Shown in pieces: positions 1 through 8,807 of a stretch of 64,000 nt of DNA. The DNA lies in contig NZ_SJZG01000014.1 of the NCBI RefSeq assembly GCF_004959775.1, positions 25,543 to 89,542 on the forward strand, written 5' to 3'. Positions within the stretch are counted from its first letter, which is position 1; every line of letters starts with the position of its first letter. Source of the DNA: Agromyces sp. H66 (GTDB lineage Bacteria; Actinomycetota; Actinomycetes; Actinomycetales; Microbacteriaceae). The notes under the pieces were generated by a model. The model did no database searches. It had not been told where the DNA came from and saw only the letters and a list, made by a program, of their open reading frames with translations. The position numbers and the translations under genes were made by a program.

Positions 1-60
1 ACGAAGAAGCAGCGACTCCTCATCGCCATGAACCGCCTGGCCGATCCGCGATCACGCTGA
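1..60 (+). CDS. C-terminal fragment of an unidentified gene
   Basis: An open frame enters from the left edge and stops with TGA at 58-60, giving a 19-residue basic tail ending RLADPRSR. Too little is present to assign a family. The next gene, at 122, has its own ribosome binding site, so this is probably the end of an upstream gene and not a leader. Coding status is inferred only from the open frame. Confidence 0.3.
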   Translation, partial: TKKQRLLIAMNRLADPRSR

Positions 61-121
61 CCGGCGACCCTTCCCCCTCGGCAGCCCCCGGCGTACGCTG
101 GAACGAGCGGAGGAGGTAGCG

Positions 122-316
122 ATGCAAGCGACAGTCGGCGAACGCCTCGTCATCCACGGCAAGCAGGTCGGCCAGGCCGACCGGCATGGCGAGATCTTGG
201 AGGTCCGCGGTGCCGATGGTTCGCCGCCGTATCTCGTGCGCTTCGACGACGGGCACGAGACGCTCCTCTATCCGGGTGCGGACTGCGAACTCGAGCACGA
301 GCACCAGGCCCACTGA
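122..316 (+). CDS. DUF1918 domain-containing protein
   Basis: A 64-residue protein matching the small actinobacterial DUF1918 family. It begins with the typical 'GERLVIHG' strand, followed by GxIxEVRG and YLVRFDDGHE, which suggest a small SH3-like barrel. The C-terminus is His/Glu rich (ELEHEHQAH). The start is well supported by GGAGGAGG a few bases upstream of ATG 122. The molecular function of the family is unknown. It appears monocistronic, because a hairpin follows directly and the next gene is unrelated. Confidence 0.85.
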   Translation: MQATVGERLVIHGKQVGQADRHGEILEVRGADGSPPYLVRFDDGHETLLYPGADCELEHEHQAH

Positions 317-353
317 GGTTCCCTGAGCTCGTCGAGGGGCGCCTCGTGAACCT
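316..353 (+). terminator. Hairpin after DUF1918 gene, possible terminator
   Basis: Outer arms AGGTTC (316-321) and GAACCT (348-353) enclose an inner stem CGAGG/CCTCG (333-337/342-346). There is no clear T-run after it, so it may be a Rho-independent-like structure without a U tail, as is common in actinobacteria. Its position right after the stop codon supports this role. Confidence 0.35.
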
Positions 354-397
354 GCCCGCTTCGACCTGCGCAGCAAGCGTCGCGCTACCGTTGAGGG

Positions 398-1162
398 ATG
401 TTCCACTCCTACGCGGCGATCGGTGACAGCTTCACCGAGGGGGTCGGCGACGAGTTGCCCGACGGCACCGTGCGCGGCTGGGCGGACTTCGTGGCCCTCG
501 GCCTCGCCGCCGCGGCGCACGAGCCCGTGCGGTATGCGAACCTCGCGATCCGCGGCCGCAAGCTCGGCCCGATCGTCGATGAGCAGCTCGAGGCCGCGAT
601 CCGGCTCCGCCCCGAGGTGATCAGCTTCAACGGCGGCGGCAACGACATGCTGCGCCCGCGCATGCCCGAGGAGCGCGTCGCCGGGCGGTTCCGCCAGGCC
701 GTGCACCGGATCCGCGACGAGGGCATCCACGTGCTCATGCTGAGCGGCGCAAACCCCACCGACCACCTGCCGCTCGGCCGGGTCTTCGATGCGCGCGGCG
801 CCCGTCTCACGGCCGCGCTCGTCGACCTCGCCGAGCTCCCCGGCGTCACGTTCGTCGACAACTTCAACGATCGCGGGCTTCGCGACATCCGCTATTGGTC
901 GCCCGACAAGCTGCACCTCAATTCGCTCGGCCACGCGCGCGTGGCCAGCAACGTGCTCTCGGCGCTCGGGATCCCGGTGCCCGAGGAGTGGGGCGTCGCC
1001 GAGGTGGCCGCCGCTCCGCCCGGGCCGCGCAGCCGCAACACCGCGGCGTACTACCGCGAGTTCGTGCTGCCGTGGGTCGGCCGGCGGCTCACCGGCCGCT
1101 CGTCGGGCGACGGTCGCGTCGCCAAGCGTCCGACCCTGGAGCCGCTGGATGCCGCGCGCTGA
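398..1162 (+). CDS. SGNH/GDSL hydrolase family protein
   Basis: A 254-residue serine esterase/lipase-like hydrolase. Block I GDSFTEG near residue 9 carries the nucleophilic Ser. Block III is GGGND near residue 79, and the C-terminal DKLHLNSLGH supplies the Asp and His of the catalytic triad. There is no signal peptide, so a cytoplasmic location is likely. Length is usual for the family. After the catalytic core the tail is basic (RRLTGRSSGDGR...). The substrate cannot be predicted. The start ATG follows a weak GAGGG; no better start lies upstream. Confidence 0.85.
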   Translation: MFHSYAAIGDSFTEGVGDELPDGTVRGWADFVALGLAAAAHEPVRYANLAIRGRKLGPIVDEQLEAAIRLRPEVISFNGGGNDMLRPRMPEERVAGRFRQAVHRIRDEGIHVLMLSGANPTDHLPLGRVFDARGARLTAALVDLAELPGVTFVDNFNDRGLRDIRYWSPDKLHLNSLGHARVASNVLSALGIPVPEEWGVAEVAAAPPGPRSRNTAAYYREFVLPWVGRRLTGRSSGDGRVAKRPTLEPLDAAR

Positions 1163-1233
1163 CGCGCACCACCCGCGTCCTCGCGCCGCCGCGCGCGCCC
1201 CCGGCCCGCTGACCTGCTCACCCGTTCGCGCAA

Positions 1234-1300
1234 CTGAGGAGATCGCGGCAACCGCGGTCGACCCTTGCGAGATCGACCGCAGACATCCCGATCTCCTCAG
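1234..1300. repeat. Long nested inverted repeat between convergent genes
   Basis: A perfect 12-bp outer stem CTGAGGAGATCG (1234-1245) pairs with CGATCTCCTCAG (1289-1300). Inside it GCGGTCGA (1254-1261) pairs with TCGACCGC (1273-1280). The nested structure lies between the stops of the SGNH hydrolase (+) and the FBP gene (-). It could act as a two-way terminator or be a REP-type extragenic palindrome. No second copy was seen in this window. Confidence 0.6.
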
Positions 1301-1324
1301 TACGACGACGAGGAGAAGTGCACG

Positions 1325-1822
1325 TCAGGCCGCGCCGAGCACGTCGGCGACGAACGCACGCGTGCGTCGTGCCAGTCCGTCGATGCGCATGATCTCGTGC
1401 ACGCCCGGCTGCACCTCGGACGGCGCCGCCGGCCGGCCGAGCCGCACCGTCTCCTGGCAGGCGAGGTCGGCGCACATGTACGTGCCCACGCTGTCGCCGC
1501 GCTCCCCCGCCGCCCCCGCGCGTCGAGCCGAGAACAGCACCACCTGGTCGGCGGGCTGCTGCGTGTGGCACAGGTTGCAGATCGCGGCGCGGTGGTGCGA
1601 CCCGTTGGAGGCCGCAGCCCGGAGCACCACGCCCGCCGGCGAGCCGTCGAGCTCCGTCACGAGGTAACCGCGGCTCGCGATGCGGGGATCACGCCACGCG
1701 AATGCGTCGAGATGCGCCCATTCCGTGAGGAGGAAGTCGAGCGGCAACGAGAGCTGGGCGAGCTCCGCAGCACTGGCGTTGCCGAGCGCCTCGCGGATCT
1801 CGCTCTCGACCAGTGGCTGCAT
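1325..1822 (-). CDS. FBP domain protein (FusB-like treble-clef zinc finger)
   Basis: A 165-residue protein resembling the FusB/FBP family, whose founding members bind elongation factor G through a C-terminal zinc finger. The predicted metal site is visible as CNLCH (CxxC) and later CADLAC (Cx4C). The N-terminal half is helical, and the middle carries 'RGYLVTELDG'. In FusB homologues the family rescues EF-G stalled on ribosomes; most actinobacterial members are uncharacterised and need not confer fusidic acid resistance. The start is supported by GGGAGGGG five bases upstream. The gene is monocistronic. Confidence 0.8.
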   Translation of the reverse strand: MQPLVESEIREALGNASAAELAQLSLPLDFLLTEWAHLDAFAWRDPRIASRGYLVTELDGSPAGVVLRAAASNGSHHRAAICNLCHTQQPADQVVLFSARRAGAAGERGDSVGTYMCADLACQETVRLGRPAAPSEVQPGVHEIMRIDGLARRTRAFVADVLGAA

Positions 1823-2039
1823 TCCGTCCCCTCCCGGTGCGTGCCTCCCAGTCTACGAAGCCGGCTCGGCCTCCCACTCGACGTCGAGCGACCACGGCCG
1901 TCCCTGGCGCGGTGGCGCCGGCCGTGCCGTGGGCGAGCGCGTGGGGCGGCACCGGCGACGCGGGCACCGCCGCCCGGTCCACGAAGCCGGCTCCGCGGGT
2001 CAGCCGCTGCCGCGGAGACCCGTCGACCGGGTCACGCCC
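1823..2039. repeat. Gene-free stretch with a 20-bp imperfect direct repeat
   Basis: This gap between the FBP start and the symporter stop has no convincing gene. It holds two near-identical 20-mers, at 1851-1870 and 1977-1996, both reading GTCyACGAAGCCGGCTCsGC and differing at two positions. They lie 126 bp apart. They may be duplication scars or protein-binding sites; the function is unknown. Confidence 0.45.
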
Positions 2040-2984
2040 TCACGGCGCGGACGGCCCGGCGGCGTCCGACGCCGGCGACGTCGACCCCGCGGCATCCGTC
2101 ACCGCGACCGTGTCGCGGTCGGCCTCGACCGCCGTCCGGCGACCACGGATGAGGAACCCGAATGCGAGCGCCACGAAGAACATGAGCACGCCGTAGACCG
2201 CCGCGGGCAGGCTCATCTCGACGCTGCCGATCACGGTCTGCGCGATCACGATGGCGAGCGTCGCATTGTGGATGCCGATCTCGAAGGAGCTCGCGATCGC
2301 CTGCCGGCGCTCGACCCGGAAGAGTCGCGGCACGAGGTACCCCACGGCGAGACTCAGCACGCAGAACAGCACCGTGATGCCGGCGAGCCGTCCGGCGTTC
2401 TCGAGGAGGAGCTCGAGGTTCGACGCGATCGCACCTGCGATGACGACGACGAGGATCACGACGGAGGCGATGCGCACGGGCTTGTCCATGCGGTCGGCGA
2501 AGGCGGGCCTCCACCAGCGCACCAGCATGCCGAGCACCACGGGTCCGAGCACGATGGCGAACACCTCGACCGCCTTCGCGAGTTGCAGGCCCAGCGAGTC
2601 GTCACCCGGAAGGAAGTAGGCGATCGCGAGGTTCGTGATGAGCGGCAGCGTGAACACGGCGATGACCGAGTTGATGGCCGTGAGCGAGATGTTGAGGGCG
2701 ACGTCGCCGCGGAACAGGTGGCTGTACAGGTTGGCCGTGGTGCCGCCCGGCGACGCGGCCAGCAGCAGCATGCCGACGGCGAGCACGGGCGGCAGCCGGA
2801 ACAGCAGCACGAGGCCGAAGCAGAGCGCCGGCAGCAGGAGGAGCTGGCAGACGAGGGCGATGATCACCGCCTTCGGATGCTTCGCCACGCGAGCGAAGTC
2901 GCGTGGCGTGAGGGTGAGGCCCAGACCGAACATGATGATGCCGAGGGCGACGGGCAATCCGATGGTGGTCAACGCTGATCCCAT
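2040..2984 (-). CDS. Bile acid:sodium symporter (BASS) family transporter
   Basis: A 314-residue polytopic membrane protein with about nine to ten hydrophobic segments. Family hallmarks include 'GLGLTLTPRDF' near the start, the ASPGGTTANLYS segment, and 'EIGIHNATLAIVIA', which is typical of the sodium-binding helices of BASS proteins. Transported anions in this family range from bile acids to pyruvate and pantoate, so the substrate is open. The tail after the last helix is a 40-residue polar extension rich in Ala, Asp and Ser. The start is uncertain: ATG 2984 is chosen because the first helix follows at once, but ATG 3002 in the same frame adds six residues. Neither has a clear SD. Confidence 0.85.
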   Translation of the reverse strand: MGSALTTIGLPVALGIIMFGLGLTLTPRDFARVAKHPKAVIIALVCQLLLLPALCFGLVLLFRLPPVLAVGMLLLAASPGGTTANLYSHLFRGDVALNISLTAINSVIAVFTLPLITNLAIAYFLPGDDSLGLQLAKAVEVFAIVLGPVVLGMLVRWWRPAFADRMDKPVRIASVVILVVVIAGAIASNLELLLENAGRLAGITVLFCVLSLAVGYLVPRLFRVERRQAIASSFEIGIHNATLAIVIAQTVIGSVEMSLPAAVYGVLMFFVALAFGFLIRGRRTAVEADRDTVAVTDAAGSTSPASDAAGPSAP

Positions 2985-3043
2985 GCGCCGAGTGTGGCGC
3001 ATCCAGGCGCTGCGGGCAATGCCCGGCCGAATCGGCCCGCCGC

Positions 3044-4126
3044 TCAGCGGATGCCGGCGATGGCGGCCTGCACGCGCTCGCGGAGCGCGTCGGAGATCGG
3101 TGCCGACCCGGCATCCTCGGCCGCGGCATCCTGACCCTCGGCGCTCGACACCCACTCGAGGTAGGCACGCACGAGCCGGGCCTCGTTCTGGTCCCGGTAC
3201 TCGCGGCACGCGATGAGGTAGCTCACGAGCACGAGCGGGTAGACGCCGGCCTCGGAGGTGGCACGGTCGATGTCGATCACGAGGTCGTCGTCGGGTCGGC
3301 CCGGCTCGATGGGCGAGACGTCGGCGATCGCGGCCGCCGACTCGGCGTCGGGCGCGACCGACCCGTCGCCAACCGCGAGGCTCGCCACGTCGAGCCCCTC
3401 GGCGCGCGAGGCGTCGATGTAGCCGATCACGTTGACGCCGTCGCGGATGACGGCGGCGATGCCGGAGTTGCCCTGTGCGGCCTCGCCGTCGTAGGGGAAC
3501 GCGTCGTCGGGCTCGTCGGGCCACGCCTCGGGCGCGGCCTCGGCGAGGTAGTCGGTGAAGTTCTCGGTCGTGCCCGAGTCGTCCGACCGGTGCACGGGGG
3601 TGATCCGCTCGTCGGGCAGCGACACGTCGGGGTTGAGGGCCACGAGCGCGGGATCGTTCCACCGCTCGATCGCGCCCGTGAAGATGCCGGCGACGGATGC
3701 CGCGTCGAGCCGGAGCCGATCGACGCCCTCGATGTTGAAGGCGAGGGCGATGGGCGACAGGTACACCGGCAGGTTGATCGCGCCCGAGCCCGCCGCGCAG
3801 CGCTCGAGATCCCCCTCGGCGTCGTCGATCGGGAGCGGCGTGTCGCTTCCGGCGTAGGCGACGGCGCCGGCGATGAACTGCTCACGTCCGGCGCCCGAGC
3901 CGGCCGGGTCGTAGTTGACGGTGACGCTGCCGTTCGCCCGCTGGAACCCGGCGATCCAGGCGTCCTGGGCCGCGCCCTGGGCCGACGAGCCGGCCCCGTC
4001 GAGCGTGCCCGAGAGGTCGCTCTCGGCGTCGCCCTGCTCGTTCACGGCGCACCCGCCGAGCAGGGCGACCGTCGCCGCAAGGCCGGTGAAGATCAGGCCG
4101 AGCCTCCGCGCGCGCATGCCCGCCAT
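3044..4126 (-). CDS. pstS: Phosphate ABC transporter substrate-binding lipoprotein PstS
   Basis: A 360-residue periplasmic-type binding protein with an N-terminal lipoprotein signal. A basic start and hydrophobic core lead to the lipobox LLGGC at residues 23-27. Ligand-loop motifs include GSGAGREQFIAG, AYAGSDTPL and HRSDDSGTTENF, the last being the classic phosphate-binding loop. It should capture phosphate outside the membrane and pass it to PstCAB. No pstC, pstA or pstB is beside it, so it is an orphan here. Start ATG 4126 was taken; ATG 4117, three codons later, is possible and would not alter the signal peptide. Confidence 0.92.
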   Translation of the reverse strand: MAGMRARRLGLIFTGLAATVALLGGCAVNEQGDAESDLSGTLDGAGSSAQGAAQDAWIAGFQRANGSVTVNYDPAGSGAGREQFIAGAVAYAGSDTPLPIDDAEGDLERCAAGSGAINLPVYLSPIALAFNIEGVDRLRLDAASVAGIFTGAIERWNDPALVALNPDVSLPDERITPVHRSDDSGTTENFTDYLAEAAPEAWPDEPDDAFPYDGEAAQGNSGIAAVIRDGVNVIGYIDASRAEGLDVASLAVGDGSVAPDAESAAAIADVSPIEPGRPDDDLVIDIDRATSEAGVYPLVLVSYLIACREYRDQNEARLVRAYLEWVSSAEGQDAAAEDAGSAPISDALRERVQAAIAGIR

Positions 4127-4184
4127 CGTAGCGAACGTGCCGGGGCGGATGCGGCGACGACGCTCTGCGCGGGATGCCGCGGGC

Positions 4185-5474
4185 TCACCCCAGCGCGAGG
4201 CGCGGGCGGTCGTCGACGAGCGGACTCCAGCCGCCGGCTGCGCGCTCGTACGCGTGCGCCGGGCCGTCCGTCACGAGCCGCGCGAGCGCCTCGAGGAACC
4301 GGTCGACGTCGTCGCCCGATGAGCCGGCCCCGAGACTCGCGCGCAGCCCGTTCGCGCGGGTGGCGACGCGATCGAAGAAGGGGTGCGCGCAGAAGCGCCC
4401 GGCGCGTACCGAGATGCCGTGCTCGGCGGCGAGGGCCGCGGCCACGAGGCCGACGGAGCCCCGTTCGAGTTCGATCGTCGCGATGCCGAGCCGGTCGTCC
4501 GCGTCGTCGAAGCCCGTGATGACGCGCACACCCGGAACGCCGACGAGACCGGCGTGCAGGCGTGCCGTGAGCGCACGCTCGTGCTCGTGCCGCGCCGCGT
4601 CGCCGAGGCGCTCGAGCTCGACCAGCGCGCGGGCGATCGCCGCGATCCCGACGACGTTCGGCGTGCCCGCCTCGTGCCGTTCGGCGCCCGTCTTCCATGC
4701 GGAGCCGTCGACGCGCACGGACTCGACCGCGCCGCCGCCCGCGAGGTACGGCGGCGCCTGGTCGAGCCAGTCGGCCCGCCCGACGAGCGTGCCCGCCCCG
4801 AACGGCGCATAGGCCTTGTGGCCCGAGAATGCGAGGTAGTCGATGCCGGATGCCGCGACATCGACGCGACGGTGCGGCAGCAACTGCGCGGCATCCACCG
4901 CGAGACGGGCCCCGCGGGCGTGCGCGAGACGCGCAAGCGCGTCGATCGGGAGCACCTCGCCCGTGACGTTCGAGGCGCCCGTGACCGACAGGAGGGCAGC
5001 TGGGCGCGCCGCCAGCTCGGCGTCGAGCGCCTCGAGCGTCGCCGCGATCGTGCGCTCGCCGACGACCACGCGCCGCGCCCGCCACGGCAGCAGGTTCGCG
5101 TGGTGCTCGAGATCGAGCACCACCGTCTCGCCGGGCACGACGGCCGCCAGCAGGTTGAGCGCGTCGGTCGTGTTGCGCGTGAATACGACGAGGTCGTCGT
5201 CGCGGGCGCCGATGTGCCGGGCGACCGTGACCCGCGCCTCCTCCACGAGCGCCGTGATCGCCTGCGACGGGTACCCGCTGCCGCGGTGCACGCTCGCGTA
5301 GTACGGCAGCACGCGCGCGACGTGCGCCACGACCGCGTCGAGCGCCGGGGCCGACGCCGCGATGTCGAGGTTCACGTGCCGCACGGTCCCGCCGCCGAGC
5401 ACGGGCACCTCGAGCCCCGCGTCGGCGAGCGCGGCAAGCGGACCGAACGTGGTGCGCTCCTCCGTGGCCGTCAT
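4185..5474 (-). CDS. Class V aminotransferase-fold PLP enzyme (cysteine desulfurase-like)
   Basis: A 429-residue PLP enzyme. LDIAASAP near residue 37, FTRNTTDALN near 98 and LEHHANLLPW near 122 match the SufS/Csd fold. VDAAQ (Asp194) is the pyridine-nitrogen partner, and FSGHKAYAPFGAG carries the Schiff-base Lys220. No obvious mobile-loop persulfide Cys is in the usual place, although RFCAHPFF has one Cys, so desulfurase activity is uncertain. The ATG overlaps the stop of the upstream monooxygenase (5471-5474), which implies translational coupling. With a flavin monooxygenase as partner, sulfur scavenging is an inference. Confidence 0.8.
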   Translation of the reverse strand: MTATEERTTFGPLAALADAGLEVPVLGGGTVRHVNLDIAASAPALDAVVAHVARVLPYYASVHRGSGYPSQAITALVEEARVTVARHIGARDDDLVVFTRNTTDALNLLAAVVPGETVVLDLEHHANLLPWRARRVVVGERTIAATLEALDAELAARPAALLSVTGASNVTGEVLPIDALARLAHARGARLAVDAAQLLPHRRVDVAASGIDYLAFSGHKAYAPFGAGTLVGRADWLDQAPPYLAGGGAVESVRVDGSAWKTGAERHEAGTPNVVGIAAIARALVELERLGDAARHEHERALTARLHAGLVGVPGVRVITGFDDADDRLGIATIELERGSVGLVAAALAAEHGISVRAGRFCAHPFFDRVATRANGLRASLGAGSSGDDVDRFLEALARLVTDGPAHAYERAAGGWSPLVDDRPRLALG

Positions 5475-6853
5475 CGCCGCGCTCCCACGTGCACGTTCTC
5501 GGGTCGCCCGAGTCCGAGGTGGTCGCGGAGGGTCTCCCCCTCGTACTCGGTCGGGAAGACCCCGCGACGCTGCAGTTCGGGCACCACGCCGAACGCGAAG
5601 GCCTCGAATTGCGCGGGCTGCACCGCCGAGAGCACGTTGAACCCGTCGACGGCGCCCGCCTCGGCCCACGCCGCCAACTCGGCGGCGATCTCGTCGGCCG
5701 AGCCGACGACCATCGATGCGGTGACGGATGCCGCGACCACGAGATGCCGCAGCGTCGGCGGCCGCTCGCCCGACGGGCTCCGGCCGGTGCGCTCGGCGAC
5801 GATCTCGACGAGCTCCTGGCCCGCGCCGCTGAACCCCGCGAGGAGCGCCGGCGTCACTGCCCGATCGGGCGAGAGGCCCGAGACATCCACGCCCACGAGG
5901 GATGACAACTGCGCCAGCGAGCGGTTCGCGGGGAACGCCGCCGGCGGCCCGTCGGGCCAGTCCTCGGCGATCTGCACGAGCTCACTGAGCTCGTCGGCGA
6001 TCGACTGCGCGTGCGCCCGCGTGTCGCCGACGATCGGCAGCACGGGCGCGATGACCTTCAGGGTGCGATCGTCGCGACCCGACTCGAACGCGAGCGAGCG
6101 CAGCTCCTCGCGAACGGCGACGGCGTGCTCGAGGCCCGTGACGGCGATGAGGGCGAGGTCGGCGACCTGGGCCGCGTACAGCTTCGACCGCGGCGATCCG
6201 CCGGCGTGCACGAGCGGGAGGTGCCCCTGCACCGGACGGGACACGTTGAGCGGCCCGGCGACGCTGAGGTGCGCACCGCGGAAGTCGGTGGGATGCAGGC
6301 GCGACGGGTCGAGGTAGACGCCGGCAGCGGCATCCGCCACGATCGCCTCGTCCTCGAACGAGTCCCAGAGGCGGCGCAGCACCTGTTCGAACTCGACCGC
6401 CCGGTCGTAGCGCGACCCGCTCGTCTCGTGGAAGTCGCGACCGTGGTTGCCGGCCACGCGCGGCTCGGCGCCCGTGACGAGGTTGAGCCCCGCGCGTCCG
6501 CCCGAGAGCAGGTCGACCGACGCGGTCGCCCTGGCGAGCGTGTACGGGTCGGCGTAGCTCGTGTTCGCGGTCGCGATGAGGCCGATGCGGCGAGTGAGTC
6601 CCGCGAGGTAGGTCACCGCCGAGAGCGGGTCGACCCGCGCCACGAGGTAGGGATCCCGGTACTCGAGGTCGTGGCCCGTGGCGAGCCAGTCGCCGAAGAA
6701 CAGGTAGTCGAGCCGGGCGGCCTCGGCGACCTCGGCCGTACGGCGGAGCACGGCCGCGTCGCCGCGCGGGTCGCGGTGCGCACCCGGATACCGCCAGCCC
6801 GACGGGTACGCGCCGATCGCCCTGACCATCGCGCCGATGATGAGTCGTGTCAT
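5471..6853 (-). CDS. NtaA/DmoA-type FMN-dependent monooxygenase (luciferase-like)
   Basis: A 460-residue luciferase-like flavin monooxygenase of the NtaA/SnaA/SoxA class, using FMNH2 from a separate reductase. Diagnostic stretches are 'FFGDWLATG', 'TANTSYADPYTLAR', GRAGLNLVTG and HAGGSPRSKLYAA (flavin-phosphate region). Relatives oxidise chelators or organosulfur compounds; the substrate cannot be named here. Start ATG 6853 has GGGAGG eight bases upstream, which rules out the longer in-frame start. It is the first gene of a two-gene operon with the aminotransferase-fold enzyme. Confidence 0.88.
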   Translation of the reverse strand: MTRLIIGAMVRAIGAYPSGWRYPGAHRDPRGDAAVLRRTAEVAEAARLDYLFFGDWLATGHDLEYRDPYLVARVDPLSAVTYLAGLTRRIGLIATANTSYADPYTLARATASVDLLSGGRAGLNLVTGAEPRVAGNHGRDFHETSGSRYDRAVEFEQVLRRLWDSFEDEAIVADAAAGVYLDPSRLHPTDFRGAHLSVAGPLNVSRPVQGHLPLVHAGGSPRSKLYAAQVADLALIAVTGLEHAVAVREELRSLAFESGRDDRTLKVIAPVLPIVGDTRAHAQSIADELSELVQIAEDWPDGPPAAFPANRSLAQLSSLVGVDVSGLSPDRAVTPALLAGFSGAGQELVEIVAERTGRSPSGERPPTLRHLVVAASVTASMVVGSADEIAAELAAWAEAGAVDGFNVLSAVQPAQFEAFAFGVVPELQRRGVFPTEYEGETLRDHLGLGRPENVHVGARR

Positions 6854-7094
6854 TGGTGTGCCTCCCGGCCCCGACGCTAGGCAGGCCGAGCGGACGCCGC
6901 GAGGCCGGCCGTCACACGACGGCACCCGCCGTCACACGGCTCAACGGGGCGTCATGCGGCGTCATCACGCGCGATCGCGAACGCCTCGGATGCCGGTCGA
7001 GCCGTGGGCGACAGGGCCGCCGCGCCGTAGAATCGTCTGATATCCCCGTGTCGTTCCTCGGCGCGATCCACCGACCCCTGGAGGCCATCCTTCC

Positions 7095-8804
7095 GTGACG
7101 AGATCCCACCGCGATCGCCCTGCCGACCAGCACGACCTCAACGGGAACGCGTTCGCGAGGCGAGAGGCCCCGGAGGTCCCGCCGTTGCGGCTCGCGGATG
7201 CCTCGGAGCTCGTGCTGGTGGCATCCGCGCCCGCGATCTCGCGGTTCGATCGCGACGACCTCGTCATCCGCAAGGGGCAGTACGCCCTGCGCAACGGCCA
7301 CACCACCCCGCACGAGTCGATGGTCGAGGATCTCCTCGCGATCGGCCGGGCGCTCGACGACGCCGGCATCGGGTATCTGCTCGTGCGGGGCGACGACGAC
7401 CGGCTCGTGGTCGCCGTCGACCGGGCCGACCGCAAGGCCGTGGCCCTCGCCTTCGCCACGGCGTTCGCGAACGAGCCGTTCTATGCCCTGCCCGTCGCCC
7501 CCGACCGCGGGGCCGGGTCGCATCCCGTGCTCCTGGCCGACGGTCGCCTGTCGGCGCACCGGAAGCCGACGGTGCTGCGCTTGCACCGTCCGCGCGTCGA
7601 ACCGATCGGCCGCCTTCGCTACGGGCCCGAGACGGGCGTGCAGCTCGAGTTCTGGCGCTTCGGCGACGACGTCATCGAGGCGCCGGTCGAGAACGCGCTC
7701 ATGCGCCGCACGCTGCCGCGCTCCGAGGCCATCGACGACGTCGTGCACCTGCACGGCCGCGACTGGCCGACCCTCGAGCACATGTTCGAGCCGCTCGCGA
7801 GCGACGTCGACTTCGAGATCGACATGGTCTTCTCCTGGGTCGACGGCTCGAGCGACGAGTTCGTCCGCGAGCGCGCCAAGCGCATGCAGAGCTACGTGGT
7901 CGGCGAGGGTGACGACTCCGAGGCGCGCTACCGCCAGATCGACGAGCTGAAGTACGCGCTGCGGTCGGTGCACCTGTTCGCGCCGTGGGTGCGGCGCATC
8001 TTCATCGCGACCGACTCGCCCGCGCCGGCGTGGCTCGCGGAGCATCCGAAGGTCACGATCGTGCGCAGCGAGGAGATGTTCGCCGACCCGACCGTGCTGC
8101 CCACGCACAACTCGCACGCGGTCGAGAGCCAGCTGCACCGCATCCCCGGACTCGCGGAGCACTTCCTGTACTCGAACGACGACATGTTCTTCGGCCGGCC
8201 GGTGCGGCCGTCGCTGTTCTTCTCGCCGGGCGGCATCACGAAGTTCGTCGAGGCGTCCACCCGCATCGGGCTCGGGGAGACCCATCCGGGGCGCTCGGGC
8301 TTCGAGAATGCGGCGCGCGTGAACCGCGCCCTGCTGCGCGAGCGGTATGGCAAGGTCACCACGCGCCACCTCGAGCACTGCGCCGCCCCGCTGCGCAAGA
8401 GCGTCATGGCCGAGCTCGAGGCGGAGTTCCCCGAGGAGTTCCGGCGCACCGCGGCGAGCCGATTCCGCTCGGCGACGGACATCTCGGTGACGAACTCGCT
8501 CTACCACTACTACGCGTTGATCACGGGCCGGGCGGTCGTGCAGTCCGACGCTCGCGTGAAGTACATCGAGACGACGCTGCGCAAGGCGCTCCCGGCGATG
8601 CGGCGGCTCCTCAAGCGCCGCGACCAGGACATGTTCTGCCTCAACGACGGCAGCTTCCCCGAGATCTCCGTCGAGGAGCGCACGACCGCGGTGATCGACT
8701 TCCTCGAGCGCTACTTCCCGTTCCAGGCGCCGTGGGAGCAGCCGGCGGATGCCGCGGGCGGCACGCAGCTCGAGGCATCCGCCACCGCCGACCTCACCGC
8801 CTGA
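7095..8804 (+). CDS. Stealth family sugar-phosphate transferase
   Basis: A 569-residue Stealth protein. CR1 is IDMVFSWVDGSS near residue 242; CR2 begins ARYRQIDELKYALRSV near 277 and runs to FIATDSPAP. CR3 is around NSHAVESQLHRI and YSNDDMFFGRP (339-368); CR4 is near the C-terminus with DQDMFCLND. The family moves hexose-1-phosphate onto an acceptor sugar, building phosphodiester-linked capsule or cell-wall glycans. The first 240 residues are an additional N-terminal domain seen in actinobacterial members. GTG 7095 is the start. It stands alone, without other glycan genes nearby. Confidence 0.9.
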   Translation: MTRSHRDRPADQHDLNGNAFARREAPEVPPLRLADASELVLVASAPAISRFDRDDLVIRKGQYALRNGHTTPHESMVEDLLAIGRALDDAGIGYLLVRGDDDRLVVAVDRADRKAVALAFATAFANEPFYALPVAPDRGAGSHPVLLADGRLSAHRKPTVLRLHRPRVEPIGRLRYGPETGVQLEFWRFGDDVIEAPVENALMRRTLPRSEAIDDVVHLHGRDWPTLEHMFEPLASDVDFEIDMVFSWVDGSSDEFVRERAKRMQSYVVGEGDDSEARYRQIDELKYALRSVHLFAPWVRRIFIATDSPAPAWLAEHPKVTIVRSEEMFADPTVLPTHNSHAVESQLHRIPGLAEHFLYSNDDMFFGRPVRPSLFFSPGGITKFVEASTRIGLGETHPGRSGFENAARVNRALLRERYGKVTTRHLEHCAAPLRKSVMAELEAEFPEEFRRTAASRFRSATDISVTNSLYHYYALITGRAVVQSDARVKYIETTLRKALPAMRRLLKRRDQDMFCLNDGSFPEISVEERTTAVIDFLERYFPFQAPWEQPADAAGGTQLEASATADLTA

Positions 8805-8807
8805 ATC

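Noticed and set aside
4185..5474. Calling the PLP enzyme SufS
   Set aside because: No suf genes are adjacent and the persulfide Cys in the expected loop is not evident, so only the fold is named.
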